Shown here: one piece after another, positions 28,801 to 38,354 of the stretch
Layout: every line of letters starts with the position of its first letter
Position numbering within the stretch: position 1 is the stretch's first letter
Assembly: GCA_037013685.1 (NCBI GenBank)
Contig: CM072902.1
Span: 13,924,646-13,988,645 of the forward strand
Source: Acridotheres tristis
Lineage: Eukaryota; Chordata; Aves; Passeriformes; Sturnidae
DNA length: 64,000 nt
Direction: 5' to 3'
The notes under the pieces: model-generated
The model's database searches: none
What the model was told of the DNA's origin: nothing
Seen by the model: the letters and a program-made list of their open reading frames with translations, nothing else
Translations under genes and position numbers: made by a program

Positions 28801-30581
28801 ACTGGGTCTTCAAAGACAACAACGTGGAGGAAGGGTACCCACGGCCTATTTTGGACTTTGGCCTGCCCCTGGGAGGAATCGACGCTGCTTTCTCCTGGGC
28901 TCACAATGACAAAACTTATTTCTTTAAGGACAATCTCTACTGGCGCTATGATGACCATGAGCGGAGGATGGATCCTGGGTATCCTTCAGAGGCCATCCTG
29001 TGGAAGGGAATACCCAGCCCTTTAGATGATGCCATGAGGTGGTCAGATGGTGAGTCTATATGGCAGTTTAAAGAAGCACAGCAAGGAAAAACAGTGCTCT
29101 GTTGAGCTGTAGCTGCTTCTACCCTGCTTGCCAGCACAAACACTGAGCCCCTGATGGGATGTTCCTGGTGATTGGAAGCTGAAGAGAGAGGTGTGATTTC
29201 AGCCAGACCTCTCCACACTGCTCGCTAGAAGACACTGCAACAAAACAGGCAACAAAAATATAGTGGGGGGATAATTATTGCACTTTAGTATAAGAACACA
29301 GTTGGTGCTGTTTTGCAGTGATTTTTATCCTAGTATGGGCTGATTTGCGCCTAGCTGATTTTGTTGTCATTGGATTTTTAGCTGGATATATGAGGATGCT
29401 GACAGAAAATACTTCTAAAGATATTTTCCCAGAGTTACAACTTATATTCTGAAGATGAGATTTCTCAATGGTTTCTTCCCCCTGAAAAGACCACAAGAAA
29501 TTTGTCACAGGAGATACTTACAACCAGCTATTCACTCACAACAAAGTGGCACTTCCAGGGTTTATTTACTGGTGACCTAAGAGCGTAATAGCAATCATTA
29601 AACCAGGGAGAGGGGAAGGCCACTTGCAGAGACTTTTCAAGCTGAATTTCTTAAGCTATTGAGAGTGACATTCCCATAGGTAGGAATCCTTTTGAGCATG
29701 GGGCCTGCTTAGACAATTTACAACTTCCCAGTTCAGAGTGGAAAACATGGACCTGAGAGTAGAAGGTTCGCAGGGCCCCGGCAGGCTCAGGTTATTTTTC
29801 TGAGCCCAGGGTCAGCAGCACGCACTCCAGGTCATTAACGGATAGCAGGGTCTTCAGCTTTACCACACCTTATTACAAGAAGGAGAGTTGTGTATGGTGT
29901 GTCCAGCAGTGGGTTCACAGGGCCTTGACCCTACACACCCACGGTACAGGAGGTACATCTGCTGTAGGACTCAGCACAGAAGAGGTGACAGCTCACCATC
30001 TGCCTCCAGCTGCTGGTGGCTCCTGGCTGATGTGAGAAATCCTGGCCAGGCATAGCATGACCTTAACCTCTGGAGCATCCCTCCTGCAGCGAGAGGGGAT
30101 ATTGAAAACAAGCGATGATATCTCACATGCCTCCACTCTCCAGGGCTCAGCTGTGGTGGGAATGCTCCCCTGCTGCTCCAAGTGCTCCTTTGATCTTCCT
30201 CTGAGACAGCACCTACCGCCACTCACCTTGTACTTGGGTTTTGGTCTCTTTGCAGGTGCAAGCTACTTCTTCAAGGGCAAGGAGTACTGGAAGGTGCTGG
30301 ACAGTGAGCTGGAGGTGCAGCCCGGGTATCCACAGTCCATCGCCAGGGACTGGCTGGTGTGCAGTGACATGCAGGCCGACGCCCCAGAGGCAGCCGAGAG
30401 CAGCAGGACTGGGGCACGCTCCAGGCCGGGGCAGCACAATGAGAGCCGCTCGAAGAACGGCTACGAGGTCTGCTCCTGCACCTCGGGCATCCCATCCCTG
30501 CACCCTCACCCCATACCCAGACTGACAGCCAGTCTCGTGCTGGCTGTGTGGACAGCAGCACCGGTCTGTGCAGCCCTATGA
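10802..30581 (+). CDS. MMP17: MMP17 (MT4-MMP), GPI-anchored matrix metalloproteinase, exons 2-10
   Basis: Zinc endopeptidase held on the outer cell surface by a GPI anchor. Nine exons (10802-10934, 12631-12757, 18807-19090, 21960-22136, 22263-22362, 23941-24023, 26492-26644, 28792-29049, 30256-30581) have GT-AG borders and matching phases, and total 1641 nt: 546 codons plus stop. Order, numbered from the first residue here: propeptide with cysteine switch PRCSLPD (55-61), furin-type RRKR (68-71), catalytic domain with [11 protein letters not shown] and a Met-turn, linker, hemopexin blades bounded by two cysteines (NRCNTEF and DWLVCSD), and a C-terminal CSCTSG stem plus hydrophobic tail typical of GPI-anchored MT-MMPs. 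From memory of the family, the sequence is nearer MMP17 than MMP25, and human MMP17 is about 600 residues, which leaves about 55 for the missing exon 1. No disabling change was seen. Confidence 0.96.
10935..12630 (+). other. MMP17: MMP17 intron 2
   Basis: Intron between exons 2 and 3. It contains an A-rich run near 11229-11285 and otherwise unremarkable sequence. No gene or repeat family was recognised. Confidence 0.85.
12631..12757 (+). CDS. MMP17: MMP17 exon 3: cysteine switch and furin site
   Basis: Runs from acceptor TTAACCATAG to donor GTAGGA, phase 1 in and 2 out. The cysteine of PRCSLPD (codon 12666-12668) would ligate the active-site zinc and keep the enzyme latent. RRKR (12699-12710) is a furin-type processing site, where human MMP17 has a run of arginines. 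The exon ends inside NLSWR, the start of the mature catalytic domain. Confidence 0.95.
12758..18806 (+). other. MMP17: MMP17 intron 3
   Basis: The longest complete MMP17 intron here, about 6 kb. Apart from a trinucleotide microsatellite near 16.85 kb I see no gene, RNA or recognisable transposon. Open frames on both strands are short and overlapping. Confidence 0.85.
16835..16886. repeat. (ACT)n / (AAT)n microsatellite
   Basis: About 15 tandem ACT/CTA trinucleotides with one interruption, grading into AAT units. It lies in MMP17 intron 3 and is expected to vary in length between individuals. Confidence 0.9.
18807..19090 (+). CDS. MMP17: MMP17 exon 4: catalytic domain, structural metal sites
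   Basis: Acceptor TTATTTCAG, donor GTAGGT, phase 2 in and 1 out. Encodes RVRTFPKES, then [13 protein letters not shown], then [24 protein letters not shown] and [13 protein letters not shown] segments. The histidines and aspartates in the [12 protein letters not shown] and THFDDDE segments are the structural zinc and calcium ligands of MMP catalytic domains. Very close to human MMP17. Confidence 0.96.
19091..21959 (+). other. MMP17: MMP17 intron 4
   Basis: About 2.9 kb of intron with no recognisable gene, RNA or transposon. Frames of 60-130 codons occur on both strands but look like chance openings. Confidence 0.85.
21960..22136 (+). CDS. MMP17: MMP17 exon 5: zinc-binding active site
   Basis: Acceptor TTATCTCCAG, donor GTAAGT, phase 1 in and 1 out. 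Encodes the catalytic [11 protein letters not shown] (21995-22027) with three zinc-ligand histidines and the general-base glutamate. The Met-turn methionine follows in ESIMRPYYQ, then the end of the catalytic domain ([12 protein letters not shown]). All catalytic residues are present, so the enzyme should be active. Confidence 0.97.
22263..22362 (+). CDS. MMP17: MMP17 exon 6: hinge linker
   Basis: Follows a very short intron (22137-22262). Acceptor TCTACACAG, donor GTAAGT, phase 1 in and 2 out. Encodes [13 protein letters not shown] and the [12 protein letters not shown] segment, the proline-rich linker between the catalytic and hemopexin domains. This is the least conserved part of the gene, as expected for a hinge. 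Confidence 0.92.
22363..23940 (+). other. MMP17: MMP17 intron 6
   Basis: About 1.6 kb. An open frame of about 180 codons (23141-23692) crosses it but has no recognisable domain and no exon-like ends. I see no gene or transposon. Confidence 0.8.
23941..24023 (+). CDS. MMP17: MMP17 exon 7: start of hemopexin domain
   Basis: Acceptor CATCTCTCCACAG, donor GTGAGC, phase 2 in and 1 out. Encodes [20 protein letters not shown] ending in FFKG. The cysteine is the first partner of the disulfide closing the four-bladed hemopexin propeller. The second is DWLVCSD in exon 10. Confidence 0.95.
24024..26491 (+). other. MMP17: MMP17 intron 7
   Basis: About 2.5 kb of intron with no recognisable gene or mobile element. 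Confidence 0.85.
26492..26644 (+). CDS. MMP17: MMP17 exon 8: hemopexin blade 1
   Basis: Acceptor CTGTCCCTCCAG, donor GTGAGA, phase 1 in and 1 out. Encodes [19 protein letters not shown] and the [20 protein letters not shown] and HKIVFFKG segments, a typical hemopexin repeat almost identical to human MMP17 as I recall it. Confidence 0.95.
26645..28791 (+). other. MMP17: MMP17 intron 8
   Basis: About 2.1 kb of intron. The only notable feature is the duplicated acceptor region at its 3' end, given separately. Confidence 0.85.
28756..28801 (+). promoter_or_regulatory. MMP17: Duplicated splice-acceptor segment before MMP17 exon 9
   Basis: The acceptor and first bases of exon 9 (CACAGGAGACAGAT, 28787 on) are almost exactly repeated 28 bases upstream (CCACAGGAGACAGAT, 28759 on). 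Splicing to the upstream AG (exon from 28764) would read GGA GAC AGA TAA, stopping at once, so only the downstream site gives protein. Confidence 0.75.
28792..29049 (+). CDS. MMP17: MMP17 exon 9: hemopexin blades 2-3
   Basis: Acceptor CCTTTTCACAG, donor GTGAGT, phase 1 in and 1 out. Encodes [30 protein letters not shown] and [20 protein letters not shown], then [10 protein letters not shown]. The aromatic and charged hemopexin repeat signatures are intact. Confidence 0.96.
29050..30255 (+). other. MMP17: MMP17 intron 9
   Basis: About 1.2 kb, no recognisable gene or transposon. Confidence 0.85.
30256..30581 (+). CDS. MMP17: MMP17 exon 10: last hemopexin blade, stem and GPI-anchor signal
   Basis: Acceptor CTCTTTGCAG, phase 1 in, stop TGA at 30579-30581. 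Encodes [20 protein letters not shown], the closing cysteine in DWLVCSDMQ, a polar stem, then [11 protein letters not shown] and a final hydrophobic stretch ([18 protein letters not shown]). There is no cytoplasmic tail after the hydrophobic stretch, which fits a GPI-attachment signal rather than a transmembrane anchor and agrees with the MMP17/MMP25 subgroup. Confidence 0.93.
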
Positions 30582-31245
30582 CAGCTCATCTCGCTGGCAG
30601 GACAACACCATGGTACTCCAGCATACAGGTCCATGATTGCTAACTGTTGGAAGCAGAAAAAAAAAACCAACATTCCTAGGAACATGCCAGTGAAGGGTTT
30701 GAATTCTCCATGAGAAATGAACAGTGATTTTGTTTTGGGGTTTTCTTTCTTTTTCATTTTAGTTTAAAGGTCTAATAACAGAGTTGAGTTCTGCACCTTC
30801 TTATTTCCCCATCCAGTTAAAGATGAGAGCAGCCTCATGTTGAATTTAGAAATGCTCCGTAGAGATGTATTGCTCTGGATGTTTACACACAGCAAACAAG
30901 GGAGGGGAGAGCTCCTGGGATGGAGTGGAGACAAAAGAGACGCTGCTGAGATAGACAGTGACAGAAAGGTATCTGGCAGGAGGTAGTAGTTATGTGCTGA
31001 CACAATGTACACATCCCATTGGATGTACTAGGTAGAAGAAACTGACTCCACTAAGATTAACTGCAAGGTGATCGTTATTTTACTATCAAGCCTGGTGTAG
31101 TCACTGGTGTCTGGGTAACCTGTATCAGTTTCTATGGGTCAGAAACACCTTTGCCTTTCAGAAGGCACTGCAGTTTATCTTTGTATACAAGTCATTGTAA
31201 TTTACCAATTTCTCTAATAAACTTTGGCCACCTACACAGAGATCT
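30582..31245 (+). other. MMP17: MMP17 3' UTR (inferred extent)
   Basis: Sequence from the stop codon to about 25 bases past the first canonical polyadenylation signal. It contains an A-run near 30657-30666. The end is inferred from the signal, not from transcript data. Confidence 0.6.
31216..31221 (+). promoter_or_regulatory. MMP17: Polyadenylation signal AATAAA
   Basis: AATAAA 635 bases after the MMP17 stop codon, in an AT-rich setting. It is the most plausible polyadenylation signal of the gene in this window. Confidence 0.6.
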
Positions 31246-32700
31246 CCCGGTCCTGTGCTAGATCAAGCCTTTCATCTGCAGCAAGTTTCTGGCTGCTGAG
31301 GCTCTTAGCAGCATCACCTCTGGATGAGGAGCAGTGCAGCCAAATTAGATGCAGTTGCAACCACTGCCCTACACTAATCTGTGCACACAAACTCTCAGTC
31401 TTAGAATTCCTGTGTGGGGTTGACTTATGTTTTAGGAGGAATCAAGATGTATTGCATTTGTTTGTAACTCTGCCATACCTGGCTGTGCTGCAGAGGATGG
31501 GCTGGAGCAGGGAAGATGCTGCACAGTCAGCTCAAACTCTTTTTGATGCTTCTGATAGGAGCTTGGATTAGCAGAAGCCAAGATGAAGCACTGCATTAGG
31601 ATGCTCCTGTTCGGGTTTATTCCTCCCTATCAATTTTCTGTGGTATGATTTGGGCATCTGAGAGTCCTTGAAAATGGTGAGAACTTGGATTAGATGTCAA
31701 GCCAGGGTCCTCGAATCTGCTGTTGTCATCAGTGCATCAGTGGGCAGAGGCTGCTGGCACACACTCTCCTTCTCTGCCCTGCTTCTGCAAAGCTCCTGCA
31801 CAAATGTCTTTTGCTGCCCTGCTGGGGCCAGCTTCTCAGGGACACATGGCAGCAGTGTCACTGCAGAACCCAAGGCTGCTCCAGTGGCCCTGGTGCCAGC
31901 TATAACACAAAGCCCTCTGTGGCACAGCAGAAAAGGCAGAAAAAGTGCACAGTTGCATCCTGACAGAAAAAGGGGGGTCTCCTCGAGTTTCCCTCTGCTA
32001 TTTTGTCTGGGCCTGTCAGGATTAACCATAAACAACCCAGCCAAACCCCTGACTCCTCAAGGGATGTGTCAAACACTTGAACAGAAACACAATTCAGTAA
32101 TGACTACAGAGGAAAAATTACTGCTAATCACTTATGATCTGGGGGGAATTTCCTTGGTAATTACAAACCTAGGACATGGAGAATATGGGATGCAGAATGC
32201 TAATTTTGGCCACAGGCTTCCAGAGAAGAAGGATATTCCTCTTCCACAGAATGGAAAGCCCGGCATTGGGGTGTTTCAGGGGCAGATGAATGGCTGTGCA
32301 GGGGAGGGAACGACCAGCAGGACCTTTCTCCCCACCTCCCACCCACTCCAAGGTGCAGCAGCTCCAGGTGTGATCAGCTGCCTTCAGAGGGCTACCTGGA
32401 CACACCTGTGCAGGGAGCTGCTAGTCCAGAGGGGCCAACGGGGGCATCCCGAGTGTCCCTCCAGGAAGGACAATTGGAACATCCAGCAGGGGCTGGGGAG
32501 CAGTTGGGTGCACCTGGGCATGGGAGCTTCACTCCAAGAAAATGCCAAGGGAAAAGCCCTTGTGCCAACGCGCAGAACCTGAGCAGCCTCGGCAGCATGT
32601 GGGGTCCCAGGTGGGAGCTTTCAACTTTCCCCTTTTATCCTGTCAGTCCTTCCCCAGAGCCCTCAGTCCCTCCACAGTGCCCCTAGAAAGGAAAGGGGTT
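31246..32700. other. Intergenic stretch with an unexplained 304-codon open frame
   Basis: No recognised gene. A plus-strand frame (31668-32582) is open for 304 codons. Its translation shows no domain, no repeats and no conserved-looking segment, and shorter frames overlap it on both strands. It could be chance, an unrecognised single-exon gene or part of a decayed element. Confidence 0.4.
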
Positions 32701-32704
32701 AATT

Positions 32705-33230
32705 AGGAGAAATGGATTTAAATTGAGGGGAAAAAGCTTCCTTTTCCATAATTGTCTGTCTTCAAATTGTGGGAGGATCTGCTTCCCCTGCAGACTTTAA
32801 TGGTCTTAATCGAAGGAAACCCTGCCTTTTCCATGCTGTTCGGGGTATATTAATTGACAAGGAATCCCCATTTTCCATTATTTTCCAAGGAAGGAGAAAA
32901 CCTTGATGATGCTTTTTTATGGGTTTGAATTAAGGGTAACTCCCCCCTTATCATCATCCTGAGGCTTAAACTCAGGGGAAAGCCCAGTTGTCCCTCTTTT
33001 TTAAGGGTTTGAATTGAGGGGGAAACCCTCCTTTTTCCATCACTGAAGAGATTTAAAGTGTGGAAAACCCCTCTTTTCCCAATATTTTAGTGGATTAAAT
33101 CAAGGGGAAGAAGCCATTTATTTGTCACTGTATTGATTTACGTGGAGGTAACTGCCCCATTTCCTCATTTTAAGGGGTTCACTTGAAGGAAGCTCTGCCT
33201 TTTTCAGCATTTTAAGAGTTTAAAACTGCA
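32705..33230. repeat. Degenerate minisatellite, ~44-bp period
   Basis: A motif of the form TTTAAATTGAGGGGAAA followed by CCC-TTTTTCCAT recurs about every 40-46 bases (starts near 32712, 32758, 32803, 32846, 32922, 32961, 33005, 33047, 33092, 33132, 33175 and 33216). Copies are strongly diverged, so the array is old. Confidence 0.75.
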
Positions 33231-33743
33231 TGTCAGGGCACTTCTACCTCGGTATCAAATATCTAGGACGGGAGTGAGCCCAGCATGTACGTAACTGTAA
33301 CACTGCCCGAGAGTTTATTTTTTTATCCATTTTAAATTTTTTATTTATAATGTAGATAGCCCTAATTAGAGGTTCCAATGAGACTTATACCATTCATATC
33401 ATTACTGTTCTTCTCCACCCTACTTAGTCACATGTGGAGTACTACCTAGTAATCACTAAGGAATAATTATGTAAGTCAAAACAAATTATCCAACTTATCT
33501 AGTTATGCTACCAAAACGCACAGTTTTATTTCTTACCAGTTTCCCGCCTTTTTGCTTGAAGTAGTTGGATCAAAAAAGGAAATATTATCATTTCCCTGAA
33601 GAATTTTCTTATGTATCAAGACCTTTACTCACCTTGAGTTTAAGTTAGAGGAGCCAAACAGCTGCAGCTCCTCTGAGAGCTAGGATTTGCCTCCTACCTT
33701 CTACTGGGCACCGTGGAAAATGGGAGGTGGGCCTGGCCAGGGG

Positions 33744-33750
33744 TATATTA
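33744..33750 (+). promoter_or_regulatory. TATA-like box upstream of the micro-exon locus
   Basis: TATATTA in a locally GC-rich setting (GGCCTGGCCAGGGGTATATT), which would place a start site near 33775. The next 200 bases hold a short exon-like sequence. This is suggestive only, with no initiator or transcript evidence. Confidence 0.3.
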
Positions 33751-34055
33751 ACCTCAGGCCTCTGCAAAAAAGCTCGTTCTTTCTCTGGGAGCCACTGGGA
33801 TAAGAGCTCTCCTCTTATTTCAATGGAGAGGACCTTTCAGCTTATCACAGAGATTTTTTCAGCAGATGCTTTTGGCATCTAAAGCAACAGAGGCTTTGCA
33901 GGCACCATGAGGAAGATAGCATTGAAAACGGAGTATTTAAGCTCATCGTTTTGAATAAGGTGCTTTTGTGCCTTCATTTTTTTTTTTAATTGTTTTTTTG
34001 GGAACGTTGCAATTTCTGGGTTGCATTAAAAATAAAAAACTTCAAATTTTTTCAG

Positions 34056-37000
34056 CACATTCATTGCTACAAAAGGGACCTTCCACATGTCAAAGATGAT
34101 GTCTGAGATCAAGGCTTCTGATGGGTAAGTCAAGGACTGTGAGCCGGGAGCCTGGTTAGGAGTTACTGTGGGGGGATTTTGAAGGCAGCATAGAGTCCCC
34201 TAAGGCTTTTCCACAAGTGCAGCAGATGCATTCACATGTCTTACGGCACACGAGCACCTCCACCTCACTCACAGAAATGCTGTGTAATTTTGCCTCTCCC
34301 TAACCCAGGTGTCAATCATAATAGCAGCCATAGCTTTAGACTCAGGCTAAAGCTGGAGACTCAAGGACCCAGGCACACTAAGGAGAGGGTGAGTAGCTGA
34401 CTTGTTGGGATTTGGCCCACATAACACTAAACTCAGGCTAACTGGTGATCACGGGGCCTTCTGAGACAGGTCCGGCGTGGATTCATGTCGCTGGTCATCC
34501 AAAAGATAAGTCAGGGGCCATGGCCTAGGGATGGGATGACAGGAGAACAGCAGGTTGGAAATTCCCGGGACAGGTTTAAAAATTAGCAGAGGGGAAAGGG
34601 ATGTTCTTTCAGGGGCCTCTTAGGATGGCTAAAGGGAGCAGGTCTACTTTTGACTCCAACTCTAGGGCGTGCAGCACAGAGCAGTTCCAGTCTGTCTTGT
34701 GTTGTCTGATGTCTTGTGTTGTCTGACATGTATTTAGGATCCCTGAGATCAGGTATTTCTGCCTTTTCTCCTTGAGGGCCTTATCACAAGCATCAGCCAT
34801 CATCTCTAGATTCTTGAACATTCAAGCTTCTCAGCACAATGCTGATATCAGTTTTCTTTTATCAGTGGGCTGGGCAGCACCGCGGAGTCGCATCGAATCA
34901 GATATCTTTTGAGGCCTTGTTCCTGGCTGTATCGCTCTCCATCCTTTCCAGCTGGGAGTTGTAATGTTCTGGGGCTTGTAAGATCGTATGGATATGAGGA
35001 GCATTCTAAATGTGGCATTGTCTCACAGCCATCTTGATCATCATGACCAACAGTTCTTTTAACAGGTCACTCTGTTTCAGTCTTCTCTTCTGCTCCTTAG
35101 AGGGTCCTCCATCCACCATCGCCATGCCATCGGTCATCTCTTTTGGTGTCATTTCAGTCCTTGCCATTATTCTTCTTGCCAGGAACTTTTTAAATCATCC
35201 TTGTGTCATGCTGTTTGTAGTGCAATGTGTAGTTTGTGTTTAGCGTGGAATTGCTCTGCCCTGTGGAATAGATTGGGGGATAGGCAGAGTAGAAAGAAGA
35301 CTTTACAGGTAACATTTTGCTTTACTTAGCCATCAGAGCTATACCTCAGAGCAACTGTGGCCGGTCTGTACAGAGCTGGGCAGAGACAACGGGAGCGGTA
35401 CAGCGCCAGCTCACAGTTTTCTAATCATTTGTCTTAATGCACACTGTTGTCAGATCCTAGGAGATGATTTTGAGAAATGAGAACTTTGCAAAGGTGAAGC
35501 TTTCCCTGTGTGTCTGAGTGACTTTGACAAATAATCTTTTGCAGACCAAATATGAACGTGGGAGGCCAGAGGAGTATGGCGATAAGACACGTTGACACCC
35601 AAAGTCTGAGCTATGGCCTCACTTTCTTCTCTACGTTTACCTCATTGTTCAGCTTTTCATTTCATTTTGAAGATGGTGACGCATTTGGCATGGCTGGATA
35701 TTGGCACCAGAGTGACTGGATGAGTACCGGTGATCGAGATGAGTATTGATTCCAGCACAAAGCTGGATGCTATCACAGTTGTTGTATTAGTGATGAAGCT
35801 ATAAGCAGCCTTTGGTTTTTTGTGTTTTACAGGTGGTCTGCAGCTCCAATATGATCAAGACTCTTGCAGAATGTGCCGCTAAGATCACACATTGATGTTT
35901 GATTTTCTTTATTGTAGCTGACTAAGAGACAGCAGCCTGGTGATGGCAGGCATTTCCCAGGCAGCAATGTGCCCGTCTTTTACACCAAACATTGATTCGA
36001 ATCTGAGAGATAAGTTGAGGGCTATGACCCACAGAGGGGATGAGAGCGGGGTGCCGGGTCTGGATTTGTCAGGAGGGATTTTTGAGTGAGCTTTGGAGAC
36101 AGGGATGTCCAAGAAGTGGCCCCTTAGGCCACATAAAGGGAAAATCTCAATTTAATCACAATGCTGAGGTGCACAGGGCAGAGCAGTCACAGTGGGTGTA
36201 GTGTCACTTGTCTATCGTGCGTTCTGTGTCTTTTGGGCATCTTGTCTTTTGCCTTGGCCCTTCATGGTGCATATCAGAAACCCCCAGCATCATTCTTAGC
36301 ATCTCTGATCTCTGCATTCCTCGCCTGGTGCCAACGCCATCGAACCTTTGACCCAGGAGCTCAGACAGGCATCAGAATCTCATCTTTCTTTAGAAGCATC
36401 TGGTCTGATGTCTTTTAAGGTCTTGTTCTGAGCTGTATTGACACCACAGGGATCCATTACAGTGGATTAGGACTTGGATGTGAAGATAGGGAGAGGATTC
36501 TGACCAGAGGATTCTCAGGCATCCATCTTTGTGGTTCTCAGAATAAATCATTCTACTAGCATCTTCTTCCAGCCTTGTCGGCTCTCCATCAGTCTCAGCT
36601 CAGTCATCTCGTTTTTCATTCTCTCAGTCCTTGTGGTCATTCTTCCAGCCTAGAGTTTTTTCCTCCCTGTGTCACCTCCTTGTTTGTCATGCCCTGTGTC
36701 ACCGGTGCCTGCACATATTTGGCCCGGAGCTGCTCTGCCCTGCTGCATAGTCTGGGTGTAGGTGTGATAGGACAAGTCCTGGGGACTTGAAATTTGTAAT
36801 ACGGGGTGTTGTTGGGACTCTAGATGATATCTGTGGATTGACCCAGGATGTCTGGAGCTGTTAAGATATCTTGCAGTGTTCTGACTTTTGTCCTAACTTC
36901 CTTTCAGATGCAGATGGATCAAATACATGGCAGAGCGCCCCATCCTGGGTGAGGGGGTTCCCCTGAGAAGGTCGGTCATTGTTTGTCTTTGCAGGGGAAG

Positions 37001-37499
37001 TGTAAATAGTGACTGTGTTACAGCGCTGTTCTTTGTCTTTATTTTTAGGAAATAAAGCTGGATATCATCAGTCAAGGTGAAGTGGGCAAGGTGAGCCATG
37101 ACCTGTGGACTAAAGCAGTTGTTTTTGCTCAGTTCTCAATTTCTCGTGCAACTCTAAGCATCCACTGTTGTTTTTTTTATTTTACGTGGTCCACTTGCAA
37201 GATTTCCCAGTCCAGGATGCCAGAGGCCAGGTGGGTGCCAGCTTAAGGTATAGGTGTGGCATACTTCAGTGTGATGGGAGAGGTTGCCGTTTGACAGTAT
37301 CTCAGCATGCTTTCTGGCTTTGTTTATTTGCAGGTGCTGCCACTGCCCTAGGCATGCCATGGAACAGAGGTGAGCAGGTGAGTCGTCATTTAGGCAGGGC
37401 GACTCATAGGCGAGCAGTGTGCCGCAGCATGCTAAGCACGGACCTTTTCATTTTGCAGGTATCCTCCGGGCAGCCTCTGGAGTTGAATGAAGATTTGAG
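34056..37499 (+). CDS. Tentative micro-exon gene, 99-codon spliced frame, unrecognised
   Basis: I do not recognise the product. Eight short segments with AG..GT borders join in phase: 34056-34124, 35545-35573, 35673-35729, 36908-36948, 37049-37090, 37202-37230, 37334-37369 and 37459-37499. From ATG at 34087 the frame stays open through all seven junctions to TGA at 37484-37486, giving 99 codons. Donors at 34125 (GTAAGT), 36949, 37091 and 37370 (GTGAG-) are good. Those at 35574 and 35730 and the acceptor before 37202 are weak. Neither a clear signal peptide nor a known domain is visible, and the later exons hold a CCHC cluster (codons around 37335-37346). I chose the exons because they kept the phase, so selection bias is real. 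A decayed repeat with chance splice motifs is the main alternative. Confidence 0.3.
34500..36800. repeat. Imperfect tandem duplication, ~1.5-kb unit
   Basis: The stretch about 34.50-35.30 kb resembles 36.00-36.80 kb at an offset near 1504 bases. Matching landmarks are GATAAGT..GGGGATGG near 34505 and 36008, AGG(C/T)CTTGTTC near 34912 and 36418, a TCATCTC..TTTTGGTGTCATTTCAGTCCTTG-like block near 35140 and 36608, and GAGCTGCTCTGCCCTG-like sequence near 35250 and 36730. Acceptors at 34056, 35545 and 37049 share the spacing, which suggests three units of one duplicated locus. Identity looks low. Confidence 0.55.
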
Positions 37500-38100
37500 G
37501 TGAGCTGGGCCAGCAGTGCAGAAGAGTCCCGGGGATTATTCTTCTGGAGGGCAATAATCACATTTTCTGTTTTGTTGTCTTTGGTACCCTGAGGAGGTGT
37601 GGAGCTGAAGTTTGGAAACAGCAGCACCAAAGCAGACGCAGAGAACACCTCAACGTCCACAGTGCCCGCACATTCTTTTCCATTGAGGATGGATTTTATC
37701 TGTTTGTCTTCCTAAAGCTAAAGGTTGGGGCCAGTGGCTGGGAGAAGGGGGAAAACCTTTACAATCACAGGAGGCAATTTGAAGCTAGCTTAGAGGAGAG
37801 GACTGTAGTGGGATGGGCCCCTTGGAAGTAATGGAGGGGATTTCTCCTCAGCCTCACTAGAGCCTTCTCCGGGCAGACCCATCTCCGCCTTCTCGCCTAC
37901 TTTATGTCGTCAGCATTCTTGGAAGTCAGACTGAATCTTTTTGCCCTGTGAGCCTGCCTTCTGGCCTGGAGCTATTGCCAGTGCTGGTAGTCATTGCTTC
38001 CTTCTCTAGGCCTACGGAGCTTCTTGAGCATCCTTTTAACAGCTTTGGCAGTAGCTTCTTGTAAGGAGTTACATTTCATCATCATGGGCCTATATTGCAT
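37500..38100. other. Unassigned sequence
   Basis: About 600 bases after the micro-exon chain. I see no gene, repeat family or convincing further exon. Confidence 0.5.
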
Positions 38101-38312
38101 GGGCCTATACTGTATGTGCCTATAAATGTGAATCGTGTATCTTGTGTGTCATGTATCTTGTGTGTCATGTATCATATATGATATATAATATAACATATAA
38201 TGTGATACATCACTTACATGAGGGGCATGAGATATATTGCTTATTAGATATAGGGCTTGCGATATGTCACTTATTATATGAGGGGCATGAGATATGTCGC
38301 TTATTATATGTG
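38100..38312. repeat. Short AT-rich tandem repeats
   Basis: Begins with copies of TGTGTCATGTATCTTG, passes through a TATA-rich stretch, then has three copies of an approximately 40-bp unit containing GAGATATGTCGCTTATTATATG-like sequence. No coding potential is apparent. Confidence 0.75.
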
Positions 38313-38354
38313 GGCCTGAGTGTGCCCGAGTGTGTCTGAGTGTCTGTTTTTTTT

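Noticed and set aside
33770..34125. Box C/D snoRNA suggested by ATGATGTCTGA-like motifs
   Set aside because: No properly spaced C and D boxes with a closing terminal stem could be found.
34470..34509. Extra micro-exon candidate between 34124 and 35545
   Set aside because: Entered in phase it ends in TAA, so it would close the frame.
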